Source: Lacibacter sp. H375 (GTDB lineage Bacteria; Bacteroidota; Bacteroidia; Chitinophagales; Chitinophagaceae). Taken from it: 64,000 nt of DNA. How positions within the stretch are numbered: position 1 is the stretch's first letter; each line of letters opens with the position of its first letter. Positions 1-8,715 of the stretch are shown piece by piece. Under the pieces are notes generated by a model. It was not told the DNA's origin. It was given only the letters and a program-made list of their open reading frames with translations, and made no database searches. Position numbers and translations under genes: made by a program. The stretch lies in contig NZ_JBBKTT010000001.1 of assembly GCF_037892425.1 (NCBI RefSeq), forward strand, positions 372,001 through 436,000, read 5' to 3'.

Positions 1-202
1 TAAATAAATTTGTGCGCCAAAATTAACACGTAAAGCGCTCTAAAATTCAACTGCTTTTCTAAACATCACTAATACTTCTTACTGCAGAATGAATTGGATT
101 AAACTGTCGGTTTAACCGTGTATATAGAATTCTTTTATCTTTAGCTGAAAAATCAGACACATCAACCACCCATCAGCCAATATAATTGTTGATTGCGAAC
201 GC

Positions 203-1246
203 ATGAAGTACCCCAACACGGGCCTCTATTATTTCTGCAAATATTTAAGCGAAGCAATCCTTGAACAAAAGCCTGCAAACCAGAATTCGCCTGCCTTTTA
301 TATACGTCCCGCTGAAACAGGGTTTCTTCCGGATGGTACAATTTACTACCCCCAAAAATGGTGGCATAAATTTTATCACCCTATACCTTCAAACTATAAA
401 GTATGGCATGGCACTTACCAGGGAAGTAATTATTATCCAACCGGCAGAAAAGTAAAAAAACTGTTGACTATACATGACCTGAACTTTTTGTATGATAGCA
501 GCAAGGATGCAGAAAAGAAGAAGAAATATTTAGAAAGAACACAGGCAATGATTGATCGTTCCGATAAAATTGCCGTAATCTCAGAATTTACGCACCAGTG
601 TATTCGTGAATATCTTGATCTTTCAAATGTATCTGTGCAAACAATTTATAACGGGTGCAATACACCGGAGGACGACTCTGTTTTTCAAAAACCCGCTTTT
701 ATAAATTCGGACAAGCCTTATATTTTTTCAATTGGCACTGTTTTACGAAAGAAAAACTTTCATGTTTTGCCATGCCTGTTAGTTGGTAATGATTATCAAC
801 TCATCATTGCCGGCATTAACCAGGATAAAAGCTATGTTGATGAAATACTTGCAGAAGCAAAAAAGCATGGTGTAGAAGACAGGGTTCTCTTGCCCGGCTC
901 TATAACGGAAAATGAAAAATGGTGGTTGCTGAATAATATGTTAGCAATGGCCTTCCCTTCCATTTCAGAAGGCTTTGGATTACCGGTGGTTGAGGCAATG
1001 CATTTTGGCAAACCCGTCTTGTTATCAACACATACTTGTCTTCCTGAAATTGGAGCAGATGCTGCTTATTATTTCAATTCATTTGATGCTGAAGATATGC
1101 AGCAGACTTTTCAGAATTCGTTGCAACACTTTCACACACATCCTGAAATGGTTAACAAGATAAAAAACAGGTCAGCTTTTTTTAGTTGGGATAAAGCTGC
1201 CAAACAATACTGGCAGTTGTATGAACAGCTGTTGCAGAATAAATAG
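203..1246 (+). CDS. Family 4-type glycosyltransferase (GT-B fold)
   Basis: Retaining glycosyltransferase, probably adding a sugar in surface-polysaccharide assembly at the cytoplasmic side of the inner membrane. The C-terminal Rossmann half has the typical nucleotide-sugar site: an IFSIGTVLRKKN stretch near residues 174-185 and EGFGLPVVEA at 256-265 with the two acidic residues of the E-x7-E motif. The first ATG gives 347 residues, but the frame stays open upstream to a stop at 146-148 and the residues just before the ATG (IIVDCER) look like the first beta strand of this family. No ATG, GTG or TTG start lies there, so the true start is uncertain. It is followed after 27 nt by the FkbM gene on the same strand. 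Donor and acceptor are unknown. Confidence 0.88.
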   Translation: MKYPNTGLYYFCKYLSEAILEQKPANQNSPAFYIRPAETGFLPDGTIYYPQKWWHKFYHPIPSNYKVWHGTYQGSNYYPTGRKVKKLLTIHDLNFLYDSSKDAEKKKKYLERTQAMIDRSDKIAVISEFTHQCIREYLDLSNVSVQTIYNGCNTPEDDSVFQKPAFINSDKPYIFSIGTVLRKKNFHVLPCLLVGNDYQLIIAGINQDKSYVDEILAEAKKHGVEDRVLLPGSITENEKWWLLNNMLAMAFPSISEGFGLPVVEAMHFGKPVLLSTHTCLPEIGADAAYYFNSFDAEDMQQTFQNSLQHFHTHPEMVNKIKNRSAFFSWDKAAKQYWQLYEQLLQNK

Positions 1247-1273
1247 TTCTCCTTCATCCAGAAAATTAATCTT

Positions 1274-2074
1274 ATGCCTGCGAAAGGATTTAAACGATAC
1301 ATCGAGTTATTCAAACATATTCAAAACCCTTTTGAATATGTTTTCCATAAAAATGAAAGGTTCAAGCGATCATTGATCTTTACAACAAAGCCGAACAAGA
1401 TTAAATTTAACGTAGCACTGCCTTTATACCAGGTATTTAAAGAAATATTTCTTGAAGATGTTTACAACATTAAAGCCGTTGTTAATCAAATACCGCAGAA
1501 ACCAGTGATCATTGATATTGGTGCGAATGCCGGTTTTTTTGATGTGTTGATCCTGTCAAAAATAAAAGATGCAAAAATATTTGCGTATGAACCAATTCCC
1601 AGAAATACGCAGCAAATAAAAACGGTACTCGATGCAAACCCAATCATAAAAAATAATGTGATCGTTCACCAGGTGGCCGTAACGGGAACTGCAAGTGGAA
1701 AAATTGATCTCTACATTGAATCCGAAAACGATAACAGCGTTATCGCCAGTATTTTTTCAGACTTTAATTCAAGTAATGCAAAAAAAATATCTGTTGATAC
1801 AATTACATTAACGGATATATTTTTGAAGAATGGACTTACTGAAGTAGATATTATGAAAGTTGATTGCGAAGGAAGTGAATATGATATTTTTTATAACACC
1901 GATCCTGCTTTAATTCGTCGTGCAAAAATGTTACTGCTGGAAGTTCATGACCTGGATGATGACAAGAACAATATAACTGCTATGCATAAATTTCTTGAAG
2001 GTATTGGCTATGATGTAACACATGAGCCGATTAACAACTTTTGCCATGCAGTTGAAGCTGTCTTGAAAAAATAG
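1274..2074 (+). CDS. FkbM family methyltransferase
   Basis: SAM-dependent methyltransferase of the FkbM type, which O-methylates sugars or polyketide-like substrates. The SAM-binding motif I is visible as DIGANAGFF at residues 81-89, followed by an acidic strand end (AYEPIPRN) and the VDIMKVDCEGSEYDIF stretch typical of the family. The length of 266 residues is normal. It lies 27 nt after the glycosyltransferase and is probably co-transcribed, so a glycan substrate is the reasonable inference. The opposite-strand glycosyltransferase ends 13 nt downstream. Confidence 0.88.
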   Translation: MPAKGFKRYIELFKHIQNPFEYVFHKNERFKRSLIFTTKPNKIKFNVALPLYQVFKEIFLEDVYNIKAVVNQIPQKPVIIDIGANAGFFDVLILSKIKDAKIFAYEPIPRNTQQIKTVLDANPIIKNNVIVHQVAVTGTASGKIDLYIESENDNSVIASIFSDFNSSNAKKISVDTITLTDIFLKNGLTEVDIMKVDCEGSEYDIFYNTDPALIRRAKMLLLEVHDLDDDKNNITAMHKFLEGIGYDVTHEPINNFCHAVEAVLKK

Positions 2075-2087
2075 TGAACAGTGTTAC

Positions 2088-2963
2088 TTATACTTTTATT
2101 TTCTTAAAATTCCTGAAATCAAATAGCCTGTACCCTGTCTTTTTTTCAACCCAGTATAACAGCCAGTTCTTCAACGTAAACTTCTTTTGATTTACATCAA
2201 GTTCTACATCCCAGTTTTTTGAGGCGATGCGTTGTTGCATAACAGTTGGATGGGTACCGGTGAATTTCCGCAACGAATCAAATTGACTGAAATCAAAATG
2301 ATCTGCTTTTACAGGTGCAACCTCAATCGATTTATCATCATGGTAAAACCTTGCAGTAATTTTTTGTTTCTGCCGCATCTGTTCCGGGCTTTTTACCCAG
2401 CCATAATGATACACTTCAGCAGCAACGGGTACTACATTCAATTTCACTTCGCCTTTTCTGAAACCCTGCGCATCTTTATATGAGCTTATAGAAGGATCGT
2501 TACGGATAATTCTAACTTCATGTCTGTACCATTTTCGGCTATCACCCACATAATCGTAAGTGCCATAAAAGTGCAGGTATTGAAATAACAATCCTTCTAC
2601 ACGTTTATCAGCTTTGTAACGTTCTGCTGTTTGCCTGATGACTGGATGATATTTTTCATGGATTACTTCATCGGCCTGTATATAAAAGATCCAATCGGTA
2701 TCGGGTGACACATGGCTTTTCACTTTATCGGTTTCAAGTGCATATACCCTTCCGCCTTCACGCAGGTTCATATCCCAGGTGGAGTAAACGATCTTCAACT
2801 TATCCGATTTTATAGATCGAATGAGTCCATCGGTATCATCATCGCCTTTATCAATACTTACGATCATTTCATCTACCACCGGCAATATAGAAGAGATGGC
2901 TTCCACAACGGGAAAGTCATTCAACACTGCATTACGTACGATGGTTATACCGGTAATTTTCAT
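2088..2963 (-). CDS. Family 2-like glycosyltransferase
   Basis: GT-A fold glycosyltransferase. The N-terminus (MKITGITIVRNA) and the acidic strand DWIFYIQADEV, with the metal-binding DxD-like position replaced by QAD, fit the divergent family 2 group found in Bacteroidota polysaccharide loci. I place the start at the ATG complementary to 2961-2963. A longer frame to 3020 adds 19 residues that do not resemble a GT N-terminus. It is transcribed towards the FkbM gene and divergently from the ABC exporter. Donor and acceptor are unknown. Confidence 0.82.
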   Translation of the reverse strand: MKITGITIVRNAVLNDFPVVEAISSILPVVDEMIVSIDKGDDDTDGLIRSIKSDKLKIVYSTWDMNLREGGRVYALETDKVKSHVSPDTDWIFYIQADEVIHEKYHPVIRQTAERYKADKRVEGLLFQYLHFYGTYDYVGDSRKWYRHEVRIIRNDPSISSYKDAQGFRKGEVKLNVVPVAAEVYHYGWVKSPEQMRQKQKITARFYHDDKSIEVAPVKADHFDFSQFDSLRKFTGTHPTVMQQRIASKNWDVELDVNQKKFTLKNWLLYWVEKKTGYRLFDFRNFKKIKV

Positions 2964-3159
2964 GTGCCCAAAGAACCGATTTTTTTTAATACAAAGTAAA
3001 AACCGGTGACTGTTCGTCATGCACTTATGCTGGTGGATATTGGCAGGTTACTGCTGAAAGATGCCAGTAGTCTGCAATTAGCGGCCGGGTTTCCTGCAAA
3101 CTTGTCTTATTTTTAAAGATGGTTCAAACTTTGACCCTTCCTAACCTTTTACATTTATT

Positions 3160-4965
3160 ATGAAACTGCTTTTAAAATATTTAGCGCCTTACAAAGGCCT
3201 AATCTCACTAACGATGGTACTGGCTGCCATCAATATTGGTTTTTCACTAATCGACCCTATTTTGTTTGGTAAGCTGATTAATTTAGCTAACCAGCACCAG
3301 GGAATTGAAAAACCACCTACACATAATTTTGATTGGGACCGTTTCTTCTATTCTTTCAGCTGGAAAGAACCGGGAGTACTTTTTGTACTCACGATGTCAA
3401 TCTCTGTTGCAATGGTGAGTCGCATTGCCAAAGCCTTCCAGGATTATTTTCAAAACCTCACTACACAAAAATTCGGGACAAAGGTTTTTACCGATGGTTT
3501 GAAGCATGCGATGAAATTGCCTTACCAGGATTTTGAAGATCAGCGTAGTGGTGAAACACTTTCTATCTTAACCAAAGTGAGAACAGATACAGAAAAGTTT
3601 GTGTCAGCATTCATCAACATTCTCTTTCCTGTAATTATCGGTATTGTGATCGTATCAGTTTATGCATCATCTATTCATTGGTCGTTACCGTTTATTTATT
3701 TCGGCGGGATTATCTTACTCGTTATTATTTCAAACGCACTCAGCAAAAAAGTAAAAGCCGTACAGAAAACCATCGTGGCACAAACAACACAATTAGCTGG
3801 TGCCACCACTGAATCGCTCCGCAATATTGAGTTGGTAAAAAGTTTGGGATTAACTGAACAGGAAGTAACACGTTTAAATAAAAACACGTTCAAGATACTT
3901 GGGTTAGAATTGACCAAAGTAAAACGCATCCGCAGTATCAGCTTTGTGCAAGGAACTTTTGTAAACACACTGCGCCAGGTAATTTTATTTATGCTGATGT
4001 GGACGATCTTTCACGGACGAATGGATGCGGGGCAGTTAGTAACTATGCAGATATTTTCCTTCTTTGTGTTTGGGCCATTACAGGAAATTGGTAATATTCT
4101 TCTCTCTTATCGTGAAGCCGAAGCTAGTATCACCAACTTTCATATACTTATGGAAAAGAAACCGGAAGCAACACCGGTTAATCCCATGCACCTTGGAAAG
4201 ATTGACACACTCTCATTTAACAAAGTTTCGTTTAAACATCAAACAGCTGGACAAAACGCCATTACTGATATCAACTTTAATGTAAAGGTTGGCGAAACGG
4301 TTGCGTTTGTTGGTCCATCGGGTTCTGGTAAAACAACATTGATGAAATTGTTGGTAGGATTATACCGTCCACAGCAGGGAAATATTTTATACAATGGGAA
4401 AGATGAAAACTCAATCAACTTTGAAGACCTGCGTAACCAGATCGGTTTCGTAACACAGGACACACAGCTGTTCAGCGGTACCATTAAAGAGAACCTGATG
4501 TTTGTGAATCCTACTGCAACCGATGAAGAGTTAACGGATGCACTGCACAAAGCAAGTTGTCAGCGTTTGTTGGCCCGTGCAGAAAAAGGTTTGGATACAA
4601 TGATCGGTGAAGGTGGATTAAAATTAAGTGGTGGAGAAAAACAACGTCTGTCCATTGCACGTGCCCTGCTGCGTAAACCACGCCTGCTCATTTTCGATGA
4701 AGCCACTTCTGCACTTGATTCTATTACTGAAGAAGAGATCACCTCAACTATTCGTGATATTTCTGCGGGTGAAAACCAGATCACTATTTTAATTGCACAC
4801 AGGTTGAGCACCATTATGCATGCTGATCGTATTTATGTATTGGAAGGCGGCGATGTGGTTGAAACCGGAAATCATCAGCAATTGCTGGAAGAAAAAGGTT
4901 TGTATTATGCCATGTGGCGTCAGCAAATTGGTGAACGCAAAAAGTTAGTTGCAACAACAGCTTAA
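3160..4965 (+). CDS. ABC exporter, fused permease and ATPase
   Basis: Half-size exporter of the MsbA/lipid-multidrug type that would work as a homodimer in the inner membrane. Six membrane helices occupy roughly residues 1-310. The nucleotide-binding domain has Walker A GPSGSGKTT from residue 385, the LSGGEKQ signature near 489, Walker B LLIFDEATSALD near 509, and the H-loop AHRLST after it. The length of 601 residues is normal. Substrate cannot be told from sequence; lipid or glycolipid export is plausible because of the glycosyltransferase neighbours. A TACATTTA sequence 4 nt before the ATG resembles the -7 box of this phylum but lacks the final G. Confidence 0.93.
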   Translation: MKLLLKYLAPYKGLISLTMVLAAINIGFSLIDPILFGKLINLANQHQGIEKPPTHNFDWDRFFYSFSWKEPGVLFVLTMSISVAMVSRIAKAFQDYFQNLTTQKFGTKVFTDGLKHAMKLPYQDFEDQRSGETLSILTKVRTDTEKFVSAFINILFPVIIGIVIVSVYASSIHWSLPFIYFGGIILLVIISNALSKKVKAVQKTIVAQTTQLAGATTESLRNIELVKSLGLTEQEVTRLNKNTFKILGLELTKVKRIRSISFVQGTFVNTLRQVILFMLMWTIFHGRMDAGQLVTMQIFSFFVFGPLQEIGNILLSYREAEASITNFHILMEKKPEATPVNPMHLGKIDTLSFNKVSFKHQTAGQNAITDINFNVKVGETVAFVGPSGSGKTTLMKLLVGLYRPQQGNILYNGKDENSINFEDLRNQIGFVTQDTQLFSGTIKENLMFVNPTATDEELTDALHKASCQRLLARAEKGLDTMIGEGGLKLSGGEKQRLSIARALLRKPRLLIFDEATSALDSITEEEITSTIRDISAGENQITILIAHRLSTIMHADRIYVLEGGDVVETGNHQQLLEEKGLYYAMWRQQIGERKKLVATTA

Positions 4966-5094
4966 CGGTAATGTCTGCCAACCTTTTTTGAAACTACCAG
5001 CAATTTTATATTTGCTAAGTAAGTTCGGCATCTAATTTACTGTGATAAATTACTTAAAGGTGTCTTTTGTCACACGCAGTAAATAATCAAGGGT

Positions 5095-5102
5095 TAACTT
5101 TG
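5095..5102 (+). promoter_or_regulatory. -7 element TAACTTTG upstream of the DUF983 gene
   Basis: Exact match to the Bacteroidota -7 consensus TAnnTTTG, 15 nt before the ATG. A TTTG at 5066-5069 lies 25 nt upstream, which is longer than the usual spacing of about 19-21 nt, so the -33 box is uncertain. Confidence 0.5.
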
Positions 5103-5117
5103 CGAAAATTTTAAAGC

Positions 5118-5546
5118 ATGTCTGCCTCCAAGCCCAAGCCGAATTATTTATGGAGTATGTTTTCAATGCATTGTCCACGATGCCGAAGAGGTAAACTGTT
5201 TAAAGATTACAGTGCGTACAATTTCAAACACACGTTCGATATGCACGACGAATGCCCCGTATGCAAACAAAAATTTGATATGGAACCAGGCTTCTGGTAC
5301 GGAACCGGTTATGTGAGCTATGCCTTAACAGTTGCTATTTCTGTGGCAACATTTGTGGCCTGGTGGGTGTTAGTTGGGGTATCGTTCAGCGATAACCGTG
5401 TGTTCTGGTGGTTGGGTTTAAATTCTGTATTCTTATTGATCTTACAACCTTGGCTGATGAGGCTTAGCAGGGCCATGTATCTCTACTTTTTTGTGCGGTA
5501 TAATGAAGACTATGAAACATCGGAACCGCATAGGTTTGATTACTGA
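5118..5546 (+). CDS. DUF983 family membrane protein
   Basis: A 142-residue protein with two CxxC pairs in its N-terminal cytosolic part (CPRC near residue 15 and CPVC near 42), then two hydrophobic helices (about 65-88 and 95-115). This is the DUF983 pattern, a zinc-ribbon-like head on a membrane hairpin. Its function is unknown; in Bacteroidota it is a common single gene. It stands alone between the ABC exporter and carB, with its own predicted -7 element. Confidence 0.88.
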   Translation: MSASKPKPNYLWSMFSMHCPRCRRGKLFKDYSAYNFKHTFDMHDECPVCKQKFDMEPGFWYGTGYVSYALTVAISVATFVAWWVLVGVSFSDNRVFWWLGLNSVFLLILQPWLMRLSRAMYLYFFVRYNEDYETSEPHRFDY

Positions 5547-5550
5547 TGTA

Positions 5551-5654
5551 TGTCTGAACCATGATTCTTAGGATTTGTGAGACGTATGGGATTTACGCTC
5601 AACAACGATGATATATTGTTAATCTATTAATCAACCCAAATCCCGGTTCAGACA
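5551..5654. repeat. Dispersed intergenic repeat with 10-bp inverted termini
   Basis: The segment starts with TGTCTGAACC and ends with GGTTCAGACA, a perfect 10-bp terminal inverted repeat 84 bp apart. The interior has GGATTT/AATCCC-type words. This architecture recurs in intergenic DNA of many Bacteroidota. No ORF is present. It lies between DUF983 and carB. Confidence 0.7.
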
Positions 5655-5677
5655 ATTGCAACATGGCATTTCCGAAC

Positions 5678-5697
5678 GTACAAGAGTGCGACGCAAC
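5678..5697. repeat. 20-bp repeat, left copy (inverted partner at 15898-15917)
   Basis: The sequence GTACAAGAGTGCGACGCAAC is the exact reverse complement of 15898-15917. It lies in the spacer just upstream of the first carB half; the partner lies just downstream of the second half. A perfect 20-bp match is unlikely by chance in 64 kb. Confidence 0.85.
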
Positions 5698-5784
5698 TGG
5701 CGTTGAACAGCATTCCTAACGACCGTTACCAAAAAACCTTGAAAATCGGTTGAAAATTCACGCTCAGGTTAACGCTCAATCCAA

Positions 5785-5792
5785 TACTTTTG
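5785..5792 (+). promoter_or_regulatory. -7 element TACTTTTG of the carB N-terminal-half gene
   Basis: Match to TAnnTTTG, 16 nt before the ATG of the carB N-half. No convincing TTG box was found at the expected distance upstream. Confidence 0.5.
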
Positions 5793-5808
5793 CAGCCAAA
5801 TTCTCCCC

Positions 5809-7455
5809 ATGCCAAAAGATAAATCGATAACCAGTGTGCTGATCGTAGGCAGCGGCCCCATTGTGATTGGCCAGGCCTGTGAGTTTGATTATTCGGGTTC
5901 GCAAGCAGCCCGTAGTTTACGTGAAGAAGGAATTGAAGTAATTCTCATCAACAGCAACCCTGCCACCATCATGACCGACCCAATGATGGCCGACAAAGTG
6001 TACCTGTTGCCCCTCACTATTGAAAGTATTGAAGAAATACTGGAAGAAAATCCACAAATAACTGCTGTGTTGCCAACGATGGGTGGGCAAACAGCCCTCA
6101 ACCTTTGTAAGGAAGCAGATGAGCTGGGTATTTGGGAAAAATACAATGTGAAAATGATCGGGGTTGATGTTAAGGCAATCGATACAGCTGAAGACAGGGA
6201 AAAATTCCGTCAGCTGATGATCGATATTGGAATTGGTGTTGCGCCAAGCCGTGTTGCCAACTCTTTGTTAGAAGGAAAAGAATTTGCTCAGGAGATCGGT
6301 ATTCCTTTGGTGATTCGTCCATCGTTTACACTTGGTGGTACCGGTGGTGGTATCGTTATGCATAAGGATGAATTGGACGCAGCACTCGACAGAGGTTTGA
6401 AAGCAAGCCCGATGCATGAAGTCTTGGTGGAAAAGGCATTGCTCGGTTGGAAAGAGTTTGAATTGGAACTGCTGCGTGATAAGAACGATAATGTGGTGAT
6501 CATTTGTACGGTTGAGAACTTCGATCCGATGGGTGTGCATACCGGTGACAGTATTACAGTTGCTCCGGCCATGACATTGAGCGATACTGCTTTCCAGAAC
6601 ATGCGTAACATGGCAATCAAAATGATGCGTAGCCTTGGCAACTTCGCCGGTGGTTGTAACGTGCAGTTTGCTTTGAATCCCGAAAATGAAGACATTATTT
6701 CGGTTGAGATCAATCCACGTGTGAGTCGTTCATCAGCGTTGGCAAGTAAAGCAACGGGTTATCCTATTGCAAAAATTGCTGCAAAACTGGCCATTGGTTA
6801 TACATTGGATGAGTTGAAGAACCAGATCACTCAAACAACATCTGCTTACTTTGAACCGGCCCTTGACTATGTAATTGTGAAGATGCCACGTTGGAACTTC
6901 GACAAGTTCAAAGGTGCTGATGATCGTTTAGGTTTACAGATGAAGAGTGTGGGTGAAGTAATGGCCATTGGCAGAAGCTTTACTGAAGCTGTTCAGAAAG
7001 CCTGTCAGAGTTTGGAGAACAACGCTGTTGGCTTGGGTTACTATGGCCAAAGTGTAAAACATGCTGAAGAGCTGATCGAATATATTAAGGTGCCGAAATG
7101 GGATCGCATCTTCCGCATTAAAGATGCGTTGATGGCGGGTGTGAGTGTGAAGACGATCGTAGAAGCAACTAAGATCGACCGTTGGTTCATTTACCAGATC
7201 CAGGATATTGTGAACATGGAGAAAGAATTGATGAAGCATGATATGCAATCGCTCACAAAAGAATTACTGACTGAAGCAAAACGTATGGGCTTTGGTGATG
7301 AGCAGATCTGCAGAATTATGAAAGAAGATGCCAGTGAAGACGAACTCTACGAAAAACGTAAGGCCTGGGGCATTACCCGTGTGTACAAAATGGTAGATAC
7401 CTGCAGTGCTGAGTTTGAAGCGAAGACGCCGTATTTCTATAGTACGTTTGAGTAA
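5809..7455 (+). CDS. carB: Carbamoyl-phosphate synthase large subunit, N-terminal half
   Basis: Encodes the carboxyphosphate-forming half of CarB, which uses ATP, bicarbonate and ammonia delivered from CarA for pyrimidine and arginine synthesis. Visible are the preATP-grasp [16 protein letters not shown] (14-29), the ATP-grasp [12 protein letters not shown] (170-181), the metal and ATP site [10 protein letters not shown] (300-309), and the oligomerization region from about 405 to the end. At 548 residues the protein stops at YFYSTFE, exactly at the linker where a one-chain CarB continues into the second synthetase. The second half is a separate gene 7.1 kb downstream. The stop is followed by a strong terminator, so this is an independent transcription unit. 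carA is not in the window. Confidence 0.95.
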   Translation: MPKDKSITSVLIVGSGPIVIGQACEFDYSGSQAARSLREEGIEVILINSNPATIMTDPMMADKVYLLPLTIESIEEILEENPQITAVLPTMGGQTALNLCKEADELGIWEKYNVKMIGVDVKAIDTAEDREKFRQLMIDIGIGVAPSRVANSLLEGKEFAQEIGIPLVIRPSFTLGGTGGGIVMHKDELDAALDRGLKASPMHEVLVEKALLGWKEFELELLRDKNDNVVIICTVENFDPMGVHTGDSITVAPAMTLSDTAFQNMRNMAIKMMRSLGNFAGGCNVQFALNPENEDIISVEINPRVSRSSALASKATGYPIAKIAAKLAIGYTLDELKNQITQTTSAYFEPALDYVIVKMPRWNFDKFKGADDRLGLQMKSVGEVMAIGRSFTEAVQKACQSLENNAVGLGYYGQSVKHAEELIEYIKVPKWDRIFRIKDALMAGVSVKTIVEATKIDRWFIYQIQDIVNMEKELMKHDMQSLTKELLTEAKRMGFGDEQICRIMKEDASEDELYEKRKAWGITRVYKMVDTCSAEFEAKTPYFYSTFE

Positions 7456-7483
7456 AACAAGAATATTGAAGATAGAATTTAGA

Positions 7484-7520
7484 AGAAGCATTGATTGATC
7501 GTCAATGCTTCTTTCTTTTT
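7484..7520 (+). terminator. Rho-independent terminator after the carB N-half
   Basis: An 11-bp perfect stem (AGAAGCATTGA at 7484-7494 with TCAATGCTTCT at 7502-7512), a 7-nt loop and a T-rich tail ending at 7520. It separates the carB N-half from the following glycan cassette. Confidence 0.85.
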
Positions 7521-7567
7521 CATGCATCACAACACTTCATCGGAAACGTTTTTTATCTTACATCGCC

Positions 7568-8656
7568 ATGATCAAAAACCTGAAAGCATTATTGTTTGGT
7601 TTACTTGTTGCACTAGTGCTATGCGAAATTGTATTGCGTATTTATAACCCGTTCACCAATTTCACCAAGCAGGGGAAATTAGTACTACCAGCAAGTCAGC
7701 AAACATTATTCGATAACCAATGGATCAAACAACTGGATGCAAAAATCAATTACAGTCGCAATGCATTGGGTTTCCGTGGACCAATGCCAACAGATAGCAT
7801 TTCAAAACTCAATTCCATTATTACGGTTGGTGGAAGTACAACAGAGTGTCGCTTTTTGAGCGACAGTACCACATGGCCTTTTTTGTTGGGTGAAGAACTG
7901 AAAGATTCGATTCCAAATCTGTGGGTGAACAATGCAGGCATTGATGGTCATTCAACATTTGGCCATTTGTTGTTGCTGAAGGAATACATCATTAAACTGA
8001 AGCCGAAGTATGTGGTGTTGCTTACAGGTGTAAATGATGTGGAAACAGAAAAGCCTGAAAGCTTTGATGTGATGAATGAAAACAAATTGCAGTATAGTTC
8101 CGTAAAAGCGTTCTTTAAATCATTACTCAACAAAACAGAAATTGGTGCCACAGTTTTTCAACTATACAATATTCGCTCTGCCTATAAAAAAGGATTGATC
8201 CATAAGGAAGTTAATTACAACCAACTGAAGGATACAACTTACACGCCTGCATATATCCAAGAATCAATCAGCAAGCAGAAAAACTACCTCCATGGCTATC
8301 AGTCAAGGTTACAGGAGATTGTCAATATTTGTGAAGCAAATAGTATAAAACCAATCCTGCTTACGCAACCATCTTTGTATGGAGCTTTTACTGATAGCAT
8401 AAGCGGTGTTCGTATGGATTTGAAATTTCATGAAAGTAATCCCGGTAAAAACAATTTGTTGCAAGAACAGGTGTTGGAGGAATACAACAATGTGGTTCGT
8501 TCGTTTAGCGCACAGGCAACAGTTATTGACCTGGCGAAACTGATGCCGAAGAATACTGCTTACTACTACGACTTTATTCATTTCAATAAACAAGGAGCCG
8601 CTAAGGTAGCAGAGATATTAGCAACCTCTTTGCAACAAACACTTCAACAGCATTAA
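7568..8656 (+). CDS. Membrane-anchored SGNH/GDSL hydrolase-like protein
   Basis: Predicted esterase or acyltransferase-type SGNH enzyme facing the periplasm. A single N-terminal membrane helix spans residues 7-24. The blocks are TVGGSTTEC with the nucleophile Ser90, the glycine in NNAGIDG (124), GVND with Asn156, and DFIH (335-338) supplying Asp and His. The start is the ATG at 7568; an upstream in-frame ATG at 7505 lies inside the terminator stem. It is the first gene of the SGNH, carbamoyltransferase, DUF5989, SxtJ set common in exopolysaccharide loci. A role in acetylating or deacetylating the exported glycan is inferred. Confidence 0.85.
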   Translation: MIKNLKALLFGLLVALVLCEIVLRIYNPFTNFTKQGKLVLPASQQTLFDNQWIKQLDAKINYSRNALGFRGPMPTDSISKLNSIITVGGSTTECRFLSDSTTWPFLLGEELKDSIPNLWVNNAGIDGHSTFGHLLLLKEYIIKLKPKYVVLLTGVNDVETEKPESFDVMNENKLQYSSVKAFFKSLLNKTEIGATVFQLYNIRSAYKKGLIHKEVNYNQLKDTTYTPAYIQESISKQKNYLHGYQSRLQEIVNICEANSIKPILLTQPSLYGAFTDSISGVRMDLKFHESNPGKNNLLQEQVLEEYNNVVRSFSAQATVIDLAKLMPKNTAYYYDFIHFNKQGAAKVAEILATSLQQTLQQH

Positions 8657-8659
8657 CAA

Positions 8660-8692
8660 TCTCAGCAGATCCCCCTTCGTCGGGATGACAAG
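8660..8692. repeat. Short dispersed repeat fragment (CGTCGGGATGACAAG type)
   Basis: The gap between the SGNH and carbamoyltransferase genes contains AGATCCCCCTTCGTCGGGAT followed by GACAAG. This resembles a widespread intergenic repeat ending in CGGGATGACA. Only one copy was seen here, so assignment rests on general recollection of the motif. Confidence 0.35.
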
Positions 8693-8715
8693 TAGAAATC
8701 ATTTATTTTGCACCC

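Noticed and set aside
1-202. Leading 200 bases searched for the end of an upstream gene
   Set aside because: No long frame or RNA gene is visible; only the possible upstream extension of the first glycosyltransferase from 149.
7505-7567. Upstream ATG extension of the SGNH hydrolase
   Set aside because: The ATG lies inside the stem of the carB N-half terminator, and the extension places 21 residues before a good signal-anchor start at 7568.
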